DNA of 64,000 nucleotides, taken from positions 434,001 to 498,000 of the forward strand of contig CAWGZY010000005.1 of assembly GCA_963827085.1 (NCBI GenBank), given 5' to 3'. The DNA comes from JAGVPT01 sp963827085. GTDB taxonomy: Bacteria > Bacteroidota > Ignavibacteria > UBA10030 > UBA8401. A program made the translations under genes and the position numbers. Of the stretch, positions 37,354 through 47,600 are shown one piece after another. How positions within the stretch are numbered: the first letter of the stretch is position 1; each line of letters starts with the position of its first letter. Below the pieces are notes generated by a model. That model did not search any database, had not been told where the DNA came from, and saw only the letters and a program-made list of their open reading frames with translations.

Positions 37354-39891
37354 TTACTCTTTATTTATCACATCGTTGACTGCATTCGCCAGGAATATAT
37401 AGTCAGCGCAAATATCAATAACACATTCATTCTCACCCCAAAGGAACGGCCAATCTTCCTTGTTCTCTAGAAAATCCGGTTTTAAAAGGAGCACTCCTGG
37501 AACTACTCCGCCGGCAATGAAGGAAAAGTCTGCCCGATTGCTTCCATAAGTATGTTTCTTTGAATGCGTCCCGACACCCGACACAAATGAAATGTTGGAA
37601 TACGGGTGGCAGCCAAACAGATACGTCAGCGCTTTGTACACACTTTCCCGGCCGATAATATCCGGGAATTCTTTATTGAGATAATAGTTTGCAATAGACC
37701 AATTGATAAGCTCATCATTTCCCGCCCATCCCGTGGTTCCGATTGGAACCCCGTAGGGATTTTGCTGGGTAAGCCTATCTGATTCATCCTTATATTTCAA
37801 AACATATTTTTCAATTTTCGATTTATAGTCGTGAGGCATATACGGTACGGCTCGTGCTGCCGTTGCTATGTTCAATGCCAATGCTGAATCCAATTGAGGC
37901 CAAATTAATTCATTGAATCGTTGTGAATACCGCTCATCCTTCGTAGTAATGTAGAGCTGCAGCGCTGCAATGCATTCTTCGCTATTGAAGAACGAGGCGA
38001 ACTGCGAATTTTCTTTCGGCAGCGGTTCTTGACGCTGCTTTTCCCATGCACCGATTGCTGTTGATAGAGCATCCCGGGAGAGGGTAGGATTATAATCCTT
38101 CAACGCACGACTTGCAGCGGCGATCGCTGCAATTGCGGAGTAATTAAGGCTTGGAATTGCCGGAGTAAACACCCATCGGTCATCCAATGTTCCGCTTGTC
38201 AATCCGTCCGTCTCGTATGGTTTGAGCGCAGGATTGTACAATAAATTATCGGTCATGGTCGAGCCATCGCCAAGATGATGGTATTGATACAAGTGCGGGA
38301 AATTAATTCCCCGGACAGCAAAACCGACATTCTTTTCTTGAGCGATCAACTGAAGGGTCCCATGTTCGATTTGCTGCAGAATGTCCGGCGTGCCGTCGGG
38401 ATGATGAATATCGACATACCGCGTTTTCTGATCGATATACGTCTCATCACGGTTTACTCCGAACAGCTCCCAAGCGTCCACGAAACTCATAATAGCAGTG
38501 CAATGATGAGCCGTTTCGATGTCAAAGTCCCCTGCATCAAACCATCCGCCGACATTCAAACCGGGAATGTGTTCAAGCGGTTTATATTTTGTATGAGTCG
38601 TTGAATCCATCCAGTACCCGTCAAAGTGTCTGGTGTTGACAGGTGCCTGGAGTGCATCGTCCATAAAGGGAAGACCATGCCAGATGCGGTAGGCTTCACG
38701 GACCACCATATGATCCATCTGCACAGGGAACCAGACATCGAGTGTCGGATGCCAAACATCATTATACACCTTAGTCCCAAGAGGAAACGACTCAGTTTGC
38801 TGGTCGCCATATTTGATAACATACAAACCAGAATCTTTCACAGACGTGAAATCGAACGTCACATAATTGTACCGGAAATAGTTCCCCCAGGGTTTCACAT
38901 CGGCTTTGAGTTTCTCCACAAATTTTCCATCCGGCATCACTTGCAAAAGAGAAGCATTCTGTAATGGAGTATCGTTTTTATCCAACTCTATCACGGCAAT
39001 TTTATTTTGTGAAGGGTGATACCCAACCTGTGAAAATCCGATAACCGGTTTTCGTATCCAATGCGGAATTGTGTTCGGCTCTAGGTACCATTCCACTACT
39101 GTGCCGGTTTTATTTGCAGGAATCAAGCTGCGTACGACAAACCAGCCGTTCTGAGCCAGGTTGCGGCCGTCGAAGAGCATCAGGTCTTCAGTCAAAGAGT
39201 GAATTTTAACCAAACGCTCGGGATCCTCAGGAGCCAAAATTAATGTCCTGCATGAAGCCAGAGGTTTCGGCACAAGAAACTCCCCCCTGCCTCTGTCGTC
39301 AAAGGTTGAGTACCCATTGAATTGAGGGATTTTTTGAGAGAGGGGATGGACTTCCGTATTGCCGGAGGGATATAAAGGAAAAATTCCCGGCGTGCCGTCT
39401 GCCAAGTATGTTTTTTCAAAATAGGAGGAAGGAAGAAATTCCAGGTTGAAACCAGCATCCCCGACAAGCTTGTCCGGAAGCGGCTTATCAAGGCTCACGC
39501 GGATAATCACTCCGTCGTCTTTTGAGGTTACTGTAACTTTGGAATCGAAATCGTAGTCTTTATACCGTAGCGTTACTTCGATTGAATTGTTCTTCCTGTC
39601 GACCTTACGCTCTGTCATATCAGGAATCTGGTCCCATTGTTCAGGCGTCGGCTGCAGCCGAACTGCACCGCCCGTTGCCGTTCGGACGCCATGATGGATG
39701 AGTTCTATCCCGGCAGTCTTCTCGTCAAAGAAAAATCCGTTGTACTGATTACTAAACACGAAAACATTGAGTCCTGTCGTTCCAAAGTACTCTAGATCGT
39801 TCACTTTAAGTTTCTGGCAAAGGACGACGTTGAGTGTCAACAAGATCAATACGATGATAACACTCCCCTTAGATAGATATGTCATTGGCAT
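37354..39891 (-). CDS. GH9 glycosidase
   Basis: Exported inverting GH9 enzyme of 845 residues with a signal peptide (LSKGSVIIVLILLTLNVVLC, cleavage near CQK). The first half (to about residue 410) is mostly beta-structure, including a CelD-type Ig-like domain near VIGFSQVGYHPSQNKIAVIE. The (alpha/alpha)6 barrel follows with NVGGWFDAGDFDIETAHHC (catalytic Asp region), HPYSNISFVSGVGTHSKKH and, near the end, GENECVIDICADYIFLANAV with the likely acid Glu. GH9 members are endoglucanases, xyloglucanases or exo-glucosaminidases; specificity is unclear here. It lacks the T9SS domain carried by GH10. The start may be at 39891 or 39885. Confidence 0.88.
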   Translation of the reverse strand: MPMTYLSKGSVIIVLILLTLNVVLCQKLKVNDLEYFGTTGLNVFVFSNQYNGFFFDEKTAGIELIHHGVRTATGGAVRLQPTPEQWDQIPDMTERKVDRKNNSIEVTLRYKDYDFDSKVTVTSKDDGVIIRVSLDKPLPDKLVGDAGFNLEFLPSSYFEKTYLADGTPGIFPLYPSGNTEVHPLSQKIPQFNGYSTFDDRGRGEFLVPKPLASCRTLILAPEDPERLVKIHSLTEDLMLFDGRNLAQNGWFVVRSLIPANKTGTVVEWYLEPNTIPHWIRKPVIGFSQVGYHPSQNKIAVIELDKNDTPLQNASLLQVMPDGKFVEKLKADVKPWGNYFRYNYVTFDFTSVKDSGLYVIKYGDQQTESFPLGTKVYNDVWHPTLDVWFPVQMDHMVVREAYRIWHGLPFMDDALQAPVNTRHFDGYWMDSTTHTKYKPLEHIPGLNVGGWFDAGDFDIETAHHCTAIMSFVDAWELFGVNRDETYIDQKTRYVDIHHPDGTPDILQQIEHGTLQLIAQEKNVGFAVRGINFPHLYQYHHLGDGSTMTDNLLYNPALKPYETDGLTSGTLDDRWVFTPAIPSLNYSAIAAIAAASRALKDYNPTLSRDALSTAIGAWEKQRQEPLPKENSQFASFFNSEECIAALQLYITTKDERYSQRFNELIWPQLDSALALNIATAARAVPYMPHDYKSKIEKYVLKYKDESDRLTQQNPYGVPIGTTGWAGNDELINWSIANYYLNKEFPDIIGRESVYKALTYLFGCHPYSNISFVSGVGTHSKKHTYGSNRADFSFIAGGVVPGVLLLKPDFLENKEDWPFLWGENECVIDICADYIFLANAVNDVINKE

Positions 39892-39940
39892 GATGAGATT
39901 CTTTTGAAATGTTAGTAAGCGAATAAGGAACTCTTCGTCC

Positions 39941-40670
39941 TTAGAGGCGACTATTCTTAATTTCTGATATGTATTTGGCTCCGCACCGGTGGCAGACTGC
40001 TAGCGGCTTCTTGCGCCTGTAATCGCAGAACCGTTGAGCTTTTGAATCGTTCCAGATATCACCGATGCTAAAGTCCTTTACAATTACCGATGGAACAATC
40101 AGGAAAATCGACGCAGGAATTTGCTTCGCCGTTCGGTTGTATATCAATCAGTTTTCCGACAATCATGCACGCTGACGACATTACGGGGGTTGTTGGACCG
40201 TGAAACCAAACCCTATATTCTTCTTCGCTAAGGGGCAGGAAATCATTGATGTCGCCGAGACTCGCCCTATATTCTTTCAGATCCTCTCTAAATCTGCCGG
40301 ACTCAATACCTGACTTCTCGTGGTGAAATCCCTTCCAGGAAAAAGCAGCGGAATCAAAATGTTCTTCCATCTCCATCGCATACTTTGCCCCCACATCGTC
40401 CGAATAATGGTAGTAGGGGAGAATATTGACAGAGGGAATAGAGAGACTTCGCGCGACGTCGGCCATTTTGCCCAATGGCTGGTAATTGTATCCGCTGATG
40501 GTGAAACAGATGCTTTTACTTATTTTGTTGCCGTTCTTCTTCTCCAGATCATTCAATAAGGCGATGTTGTGCGTTATGCGCTGAAAGCTTCCTTTCACTT
40601 TTCGCACTTCATCATGAACTTCCTCCGTGCCGTCAACCGAAAACGTTAGAGGCATGCAAAAAGCACGCAT
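39941..40670 (-). pseudogene. radical SAM / SPASM protein relic
   Basis: The first readable part, MPLTFSVDGTEEVHDEVRKV followed by KGSFQRITHN, is the middle of a radical SAM barrel. The N-terminal third with the CxxxCxxC iron-sulfur motif is absent, because the upstream foldase stop is only 32 bases away. The C-terminal SPASM domain is visible: a Cys in SSACMIVGKLIDIQPNGEAN, then SCVDFPDCSIGN, one extra base at about 40082, and KDFSIGDIWNDSKAQRF with CHRCGAKY in the next frame. Truncation plus frameshift make it non-functional. SPASM enzymes modify peptides or mature enzymes such as anaerobic sulfatases. Confidence 0.85.
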
Positions 40671-40702
40671 AGACTTAGATAGAGTGCACTCCTTTTCTCC
40701 AT

Positions 40703-42457
40703 TTATTTTGCCGATGAAAGATTTCGGGTTAAAACATCTTTGTAAACCTTGAAGCCGTATTTTTTCTTCAGGCGTTCAGCGGTTTCATTCACAAGTTTCT
40801 GTCTTTCAGCGTTCTTATAATCATTGGGAATCCGATGTCGGGCTTCTTCCAGCGTCAGTTGCTTTTCGGGAGTATTCTCTATGCATTTGATAATTGCATA
40901 TTGCATCCCGAGGGCAGGATCAAAATATTTCACGGGGCCCGCGACTTCATTGAATGCAAGCGTAAAGGCCGCGTTTCCCAAGAACGGCGGTTCAATACTC
41001 AGGAATGATCTAATAGTATCGTCAAACCTGGACTTAGCGAACGTCTTTACAAACCAACTCGTTGCCAATTTGTCAAACGGAACACCCGAGAGATGCTTCT
41101 GCCACAACACGTCTATTGAATCTTTGTTAGCCAGGATAATTGCATCGATAGCGACGATTGCAGGTTGATAGTACAAAGAATTGCAATATGCGGCGTAAAA
41201 TTCCTTAATAGTTTTCTCTCGTATTTCAGGTATTTTTTCTTCAATCTCTTTCTGGTCATAGAGCCATACAATTCTATTCTTCAGGATGGGGTTAGCTGTA
41301 TTGGCGTTGAAAATATTCTTTTCTAGATGAAGGGCCATGGCGTTCTTGACGATCTTGTCGGTTCGCAGCGCCTCCAACAGGAAATTCTTGAGATCACCGA
41401 TTTTATATGAAGCTCTTTGCGGCAAGATCAGCACATCGTTCAGCAGCCTGAGATATTCTTTAAGATCGACTTTCCCGCCTGGATACCTTAGGATGAGAAA
41501 GTTTCTGCCTTGTGAGATTTCCCGCGTCAAGGTATCGGCATACAGCTTCTTGTCGTAGAAGCCCCGGATGCTCGACCAGGCGATAAGCTGTTCCAGTGCT
41601 TTCTGATTCCATTCGCAGCGATTTTCATCGATTAATTCCTTCTTTGCCTTGTCAAAATCATCAAGGCTTTTGTTCGCGAACGCTTTTCGGAGAAGATTGA
41701 AGATCTCATTTCTAACTTTTTCAAACGGTTCCACCTCAAGAGGTTGATTCTTCATGACCTTCACAATTTCGAGAGCGTCCCCGCCCTTAAATACCCCGAC
41801 TCTGCCAAGCCGAAGATTGAAAATCACGTTATCGGACGGACTTGTGAGAGTTTGCCTCCATGCAACGGTTCCCGTATCTTCTTTGGTTTTGGCTGCCGCA
41901 AACCATAGACGACAATCGCCGACGAGATCATCGAAGCCTTTGCCATGATCAAGCTCGGACTGAAGACGTGCCGCTGCGGCGTTGACGGAGTCGACGGCAG
42001 CGACCGAGTCGCCCCCAGATAGATCCACCAGGAACCTTTCATAAACAACCTGTCTCTTCATCTGCTTGTAGGCATCATGGATCGATTTATTATTTACATA
42101 TTTCCCTGCAAATTTACGGTCAAAATATTCAATGACCAGCTCTTCGTTGATGCTGCGGCTGGCGCTTTCCAGAAGCTGTTTATCATTCTGAAGCCCAGAT
42201 TGAAAAAAGTCGATCCTCTTCAGCTGGTTCACGATCATGACGTTCAGCGCCGTATCATAGCAGAATTCTGGCGGTTTCCGTCTATAATTCAAGTCATAGT
42301 GGTAGTCGACGACGTAATTCCGGAGTTCCTGGAAACTGATGGCGCATGTGCCCCCGACGAGTGCTACGGTGTCCTGCCCCTGCGGGAAAACCGTCGCGCT
42401 GTTTGTGAACATAATGAGGATGGCTGATACGATGGGGAAGCGATTTTTCAAAGGCAT
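40703..42457 (-). CDS. exported parvulin/SurA-like foldase
   Basis: A 584-residue exported protein resembling periplasmic PpiC/SurA/PpiD peptidyl-prolyl isomerases. The ATG at 42457 begins the signal peptide (MPLKNRFPIVSAILIMFTNS, cleavage near FPQG). A helical SurA-N-like region (about 30-160) precedes two degenerate parvulin-like segments. The first is around GTVAWRQTLTSPSDNVIFNL to ALEIVKVMKNQPLEV (about 225-265); the second, around LGNAAFTLAFNEVAGPVKYF to YAIIKCIENTPEKQLTLEEA, is near 500-545. The C-terminal ERLKKKYGFKV is a usual ending. Placed in the operon of the TonB receptor and T9SS enzymes, it may help fold outer-membrane or secreted partners. Catalytic activity is doubtful given the degenerate domains. 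Confidence 0.75.
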   Translation of the reverse strand: MPLKNRFPIVSAILIMFTNSATVFPQGQDTVALVGGTCAISFQELRNYVVDYHYDLNYRRKPPEFCYDTALNVMIVNQLKRIDFFQSGLQNDKQLLESASRSINEELVIEYFDRKFAGKYVNNKSIHDAYKQMKRQVVYERFLVDLSGGDSVAAVDSVNAAAARLQSELDHGKGFDDLVGDCRLWFAAAKTKEDTGTVAWRQTLTSPSDNVIFNLRLGRVGVFKGGDALEIVKVMKNQPLEVEPFEKVRNEIFNLLRKAFANKSLDDFDKAKKELIDENRCEWNQKALEQLIAWSSIRGFYDKKLYADTLTREISQGRNFLILRYPGGKVDLKEYLRLLNDVLILPQRASYKIGDLKNFLLEALRTDKIVKNAMALHLEKNIFNANTANPILKNRIVWLYDQKEIEEKIPEIREKTIKEFYAAYCNSLYYQPAIVAIDAIILANKDSIDVLWQKHLSGVPFDKLATSWFVKTFAKSRFDDTIRSFLSIEPPFLGNAAFTLAFNEVAGPVKYFDPALGMQYAIIKCIENTPEKQLTLEEARHRIPNDYKNAERQKLVNETAERLKKKYGFKVYKDVLTRNLSSAK

Positions 42458-42595
42458 AGGCGGTAAAGTTCGAATCGAAAGTGATTGGAAAGTTTTAAGA
42501 TAATCAAATATTGCTGCAAAAGGAATGGAGACACATTGGGATCTCACCGGACATGTCAATTACCAGCCTTTCAATGCAGCCTATGTCCTAAACAC

Positions 42596-42627
42596 AAGAA
42601 CCTGATAAACATGTTTACCAGGTTCTT
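42596..42627. repeat. 32-base near-perfect palindrome
   Basis: AAGAACCTGATAAACA joined directly to TGTTTACCAGGTTCTT, with one mismatched pair. It lies in the 303-base gap between the foldase and the upstream beta-helix gene on the minus strand. The absence of a loop suggests a protein-binding site or a long cruciform rather than an ordinary terminator. Confidence 0.6.
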
Positions 42628-42709
42628 GCGATGTATTCTTGGGAGAAGACACGTTCTGCGTAATGCGTTTAGTTCTGGCACAGCGTGCCTCTGCACTATT
42701 ACTCCAGCT

Positions 42710-42743
42710 GTTACTATCCCTCACCGAAGTGAGGGACAGTAAC
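42710..42743 (-). terminator. hairpin after the T9SS beta-helix gene
   Basis: Fifteen-base arms (GTTACTATCCCTCAC and GTGAGGGACAGTAAC, one mismatch) with a CGAA loop, 18 bases past the stop of the upstream minus-strand gene. There is no T-run after it, so it may attenuate transcription or protect the 3' end rather than terminate fully. Confidence 0.5.
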
Positions 42744-42760
42744 CAGCATTCGATATATCA

Positions 42761-44569
42761 TTACTTAAGGAGAAGCATCTTCTTGGAAATCGATTGCTCT
42801 CCGACCTTCAACGTGTAGAAGTACACGCCGCTCGACAAACTGGAGGCATCAAACTTGACGTTATATGTCTGAGCAGACTTGAAGCCGTCCATCAGCGTAG
42901 CGACTTCCTGACCCAGGACGTTATAGACTTTCAAGCTGACATTTCCAGCCTGCGGGATTGAGAAGCTAATTTGCGTGCTGGGGTTGAACGGGTTCGGATA
43001 ATTCTGCTGAAGCTCGAACTTGCCGGGCAAGTTGGAAGGCTCAGCACGAACAGCTGTCAGCTGCCCTGCATCCAGAGCAGTCTGTATTTTGGCATAGTAC
43101 GTACTGCGATTCTGTGTGAACGTTGCCTTCGCAGTTGGGAACCAATTCAAGTCTCCAATAGGCAAACCATCCGTCCCATGGGTTAGTAACGAGGCATCAG
43201 TATATGAAAGATTAACCGGGATCGGCCAGTCGGGATAGATGTAGTTGGATGCGCCCGTACTGGTTACGCGGAAGTCTGGCAGAACAGCCGCGGAGAAAGA
43301 ATCCGTCGTTGAGGTATCTACCGTTTCATACGCGAAGGTCTTGAGGTTTGCCAGCATTGTCGTGAACAGGGTCTGAACAGTCTTAAAAGTCGGCATCACA
43401 TTAAGCCACGTATCCGTAACCAAGTGTGTATAGCCGGAAAATCTTCCCAGATGCTTGAACGCACTGTCGGTTCGTGTATTCCAGATGATCATCTGTGACT
43501 GCCAGTTTGTCTTTCCGTCCATTCCAGCATTGTTGTTATAGGAATTCTCCATCGTAACGATGTTAGCAAGAGAAGGGTCCCAGTATGCGTCATTATCCTG
43601 GCATAAGAATTTCCTTACCGTGCCAGCTGCAACATCGGCGCTGTCGGGGTAGACGTTCACAAGACCCATTGGGAGCCAATCCGGATCTTGTTCCCCAGCA
43701 TCAATAGACTTGAGACCCGGATACGGCTGTACATCGCAATTCACAAACAAATTGTTGGTCACGCTCATATGGCTCTGGTAACCCAGGCTCATAAAGGTGG
43801 AGCCTGCCATGTTAACAAAGGTATTATGGTTAATAATAACTCTCTCCCAGAGATTGCTCCGGAGTTTGTAAACGCTCCCTTGCGCCATAACGTGAGTGCA
43901 GTTTTCTACCAGCAACGTGTCATCGTTAGCAAAGCCATCATACACGCCGCCATTACGTCTGCAAGGCTGCCCACTCATATTAACGAAGTAATCACCGATG
44001 AAATTGAAGGTACAGCTGTCACCACTATTACAAAATACCCATCTCGTATGCTCCATCAAGCAGTTCTGAATGGTCATGCTGATATGGGTAGTACCCGGGC
44101 TAAAATAGCTCCAATTCTCCGTTCCATCCGATGCCGTTGGAAGCACGATACAATTCGCGATAAGAAAGTTATTGTTCGCAGTGATACCGGGCGTCTGTGT
44201 CGTTCCGCCCGAAACAGCGTAGCCGCAGATGATGGGCGGGTATTGTGCCGCAACCGTGTTTTCCACAAGCGGCGTACTGATTTGTCCAACGATCGTTGTC
44301 GGCTGCAATGTCGTGGTACTTGGGCCGTTAACGAGAGGATAGTAACCGCCTGTTTTCAATTGATAGACACGGTCACTGGGAAGACCGACAGTGTCAGAGA
44401 ATATAGCAAGGTACAATGAGTTTGCTGAATCGCTCATGTCGTAATAGTCTTTGAGAAGAAGGGTGTCCCCGCTCTGTGCTTTGACGTAGTGCATCACGCC
44501 TTGGGGAAATGCTGAAACTAGCGGCAACAGAAGAAGACATGCCCCGAAGAACCGTATAAGGTTTTTCAT
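42761..44569 (-). CDS. secreted beta-helix protein with T9SS sorting domain
   Basis: A 602-residue secreted protein. The ATG at 44569 has GGAG 8 bases upstream and starts the signal peptide MKNLIRFFGACLLLLPLVSA; the ATG four codons earlier overlaps that site. The body (about 25-500) has right-handed beta-helix rungs (NNNFLIANCIVLP, MTIQNCLMEHTRWVFCNSG, FIGDYFVNMSG, LLVENCTHVMAQG, VIINHNTFVNMAG, SVTNNLFVNCD). The T9SS type A domain follows (about 520-602) with QQNYPNPFNPSTQISFSIP and LKVYNVLGQEVATL, ending KKMLLLK. Several pectate and alginate lyases have this fold, but I see no catalytic signature. It is encoded just after the TonB receptor and could be a surface glycan-binding or lyase component. 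Confidence 0.82.
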   Translation of the reverse strand: MKNLIRFFGACLLLLPLVSAFPQGVMHYVKAQSGDTLLLKDYYDMSDSANSLYLAIFSDTVGLPSDRVYQLKTGGYYPLVNGPSTTTLQPTTIVGQISTPLVENTVAAQYPPIICGYAVSGGTTQTPGITANNNFLIANCIVLPTASDGTENWSYFSPGTTHISMTIQNCLMEHTRWVFCNSGDSCTFNFIGDYFVNMSGQPCRRNGGVYDGFANDDTLLVENCTHVMAQGSVYKLRSNLWERVIINHNTFVNMAGSTFMSLGYQSHMSVTNNLFVNCDVQPYPGLKSIDAGEQDPDWLPMGLVNVYPDSADVAAGTVRKFLCQDNDAYWDPSLANIVTMENSYNNNAGMDGKTNWQSQMIIWNTRTDSAFKHLGRFSGYTHLVTDTWLNVMPTFKTVQTLFTTMLANLKTFAYETVDTSTTDSFSAAVLPDFRVTSTGASNYIYPDWPIPVNLSYTDASLLTHGTDGLPIGDLNWFPTAKATFTQNRSTYYAKIQTALDAGQLTAVRAEPSNLPGKFELQQNYPNPFNPSTQISFSIPQAGNVSLKVYNVLGQEVATLMDGFKSAQTYNVKFDASSLSSGVYFYTLKVGEQSISKKMLLLK

Positions 44570-44678
44570 GGAAAACTCCATTAGTTGTAATTGGATTTTA
44601 TAGAATAGTTGTTTAAAAGAACCCTATTTATCGCTGTGAATTCAGCCCTCCTTTCTCCTTATTTTGAAAAATTGTTAA

Positions 44679-47600
44679 CTAAAGACTGTATCGTAAATTG
44701 AGCTCAAATATTGACGGAGGATAATCAACTGATACCACGTTTTGAACGAGCGGCGCGCTGACATTTCCTCTTCTGAGATATTGGTATGTGTATATCGGAT
44801 TGTGAAATATGTTCACACCGCTAAGGCTAAGACTGAGACCTTCCAACGGCAGCTTCTGTTGGAGAAGGAAATCCCACTTATAGATATTCCCGGTGTACTG
44901 ATCTTCTTGATCTGACAAACCAACATTTGTGATCACGTTCCCCTGCATGTTGAACGAAAGACGACCGGAGAATCCCTTATAGTCGATACCCAGCGCTACA
45001 TTCACGACATCATTTGCCTGGTATAACAGCCTTCCATTGCGCGTCGTATCTACTACGTACCATTGTTGTATCGTTTGCATATGGCCGTTTATAAGGGTAT
45101 CAACGTTATGATATTCATTGTCTTCCTCCTGATAAAGCATATTGGACGCGGCCTTCGTATAATTCACATCGAGTACCACTGCGCTTAATGGACCAGGCAG
45201 GTACCAGAAATTTGTCTGCCAATCCAGCTCAATTCCCCGGACGAACGCGGGGTGAGGATTGTTTACATAAACGGATATTTGCTGGGATGCGGACGGAGCT
45301 TGCAGACCCTTTGTTGCCCAAAACGCAGAGTCGGGGAATGACACATTATACTTACTGAGATCCTGATATATGATAGGATTATAGTAGAATATGTTTGTTA
45401 TCTTCTTGTAAAAAGGTGCTATAGTAAAGAGACCCACCTGGTTGTTGTAAACGGACCAGGCAATATCATAATTCGTCGAGATATCCGGTTTTAGCTCTGT
45501 GTTTCCCGCGCGGGCAGATCCCCCCGGCACAAAATATGTGTTCGGGATAATTGCGGTATAATCAGGACGTGAAATACCTTGCGAGAAAGCGACCCTGATG
45601 TCCGACCATTCATTGATCTTGTAGCGAAGTTGAGCATTCGGGAAAAAATTATCGTCATTGCGGTTGATCGTATTCAACGTATCGAGGTTAAGCGCGTCCC
45701 CGTATACTTCGTGGGTGACGTACGTGTTGTTTGCGTTATATTTCATGTTATAGTGTTCGTACCGTCCGCCTGCGATAAGAGTTACCTGAGGGCCAATATC
45801 AAATGTTGCCATCGCATAGCCAGCGCCGAATGTTTCTGTACCGTTCCAGGTTCGGTCCCATTCGCCCGGTTCATACTCTGAGTGACCCCAGCCGGCCGGA
45901 GCAAGCAGCATATATTCGTCCATCAAACCGCTAAACGCAGCTTCGAACGGGTGGCTTCCATTAAGAAAATACTTCCCCCTTTGGCTAAGGTAATTCTGAT
46001 TCCAGACGTCATTAAAATAGAGCGGTCTTGTAGGAGACAAAGTGACGCCGGGGATAATATTTTTAACAGCACCATAGGAATCATTAATACTTTCACTGCA
46101 GAACAATTCGGTGGTGGCATTAGCACGCGAAATCTGGTAGACCTTGCCTCCAACCTTGAATATCGACCTGACAGTATTGGAGAAGTCCACTGGCGCGGAG
46201 ATATCAAGAGATCCATTGTTCAAATTCTCATCAAATTTCGGATAGTCATCCCCTTGCCACCCCGATACAAAAGCGCCAGGCTGATCCGCAGGATTTATGC
46301 GAATGGCATTTACGACGTCCGGCGTCATCGTCGAGACCTGGTTTTGGTAAGACATCACATGACCTGAAGCGTCCACATATGGTTGTCCTGTCAGATTTTC
46401 GAACCCAAAGTTGGTCGTAGTGTACACAGTGGCACCCCCATACCCCAATGTCGAATATTGGTCGCCAAAGGAATGGGAATATGTCAAATCTACCTTGACA
46501 TCTCCAAAACTATTATCCGCATCAAAGGAGTTTATCATCAAATCCTTTCCGTACTTCTGGCGCTGCATAGTATAATTGATGTTGGCGGGAGCAAACGATA
46601 GCACGTTTTGATAATTCGAGATGTCGCTGAGACTATTTGCGTAAGAATTTTGAAGGACCAGCTTGCCGTGAGGAAGTCTGTAATCCAGAATAAGAGTGCC
46701 GCCGGTGTTCGTATATCTATCATAGTCACTTTCGTACGTGTAATTATTCATGTTATAATATCCATTATTCGGATCGAGAACGAATCCGTACGACGCGTAG
46801 CCCTTCGAATCTCCTACATCGGATTGGTCCGCATTCCCTTGGATAAAAACGCCAAGCTTATTATCGAAGAATCGATCGCTGACGCTTATCCAATCTTTGT
46901 AATTGTCGGATGTGTGATCAGAACCATTGTAATTCCCCTGGCTCAGCACATCAAGATGAAAATCCTCCGGGGCTTGTCTCAGTTTCAGGTTCACAACGCC
47001 GCCGATCGCATTAGCATCCATATCCGGGGTCAGCACTTTTGTGACTTGAATACTTGACAGCATGTTTGACGATATGAAGCCAAGATCAGTTGCGCGGTCA
47101 TTCATACCCGTTGACGGCAGCTCCACGCCGTTCAAAAGGATTTGATTAAGTTTTGCCTGAGCGCCACGGATAACAACCTCATCTCCGTTCATCAGCGAAA
47201 CCCCGGGCAGACGGCTCAGAGCAGTTGCAGCGTTCTCATCAGGAAGTTTCTGGATTTTTTCCGATGAAACAACGTTGCTTATGGTATTCGACGCTAGTTG
47301 CTGGTTGATAGCATCTTTCTGCCCTTGTGCCTGGGCTGTCACTACCACTTCCTGTCCTTGAACTGCTTGAGAAACGAGCAAAAAATTATATTGGAGCATC
47401 GCGCCCGGTGTCACTTCGATTGAAATTTCTTTTCCTTTGTAGCCAATGTAACGAACCGAGAGCTTGTACGATCCTGGGGGAACCGCGCGAATAACATAGT
47501 TGCCCTCGACATCAGAAGAACCGCCCAAGCTGGTGCCGACCAACAAGACGTTAGCCCCGATCAATGCTTCACCTGAAGTGGAGTCCGCTATAATACCGTG

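Noticed and set aside
43688..44419. A 243-codon open frame on the plus strand
   Set aside because: It is antisense to the T9SS beta-helix gene, has no domain or ribosome binding site, and follows from that gene's codon pattern.
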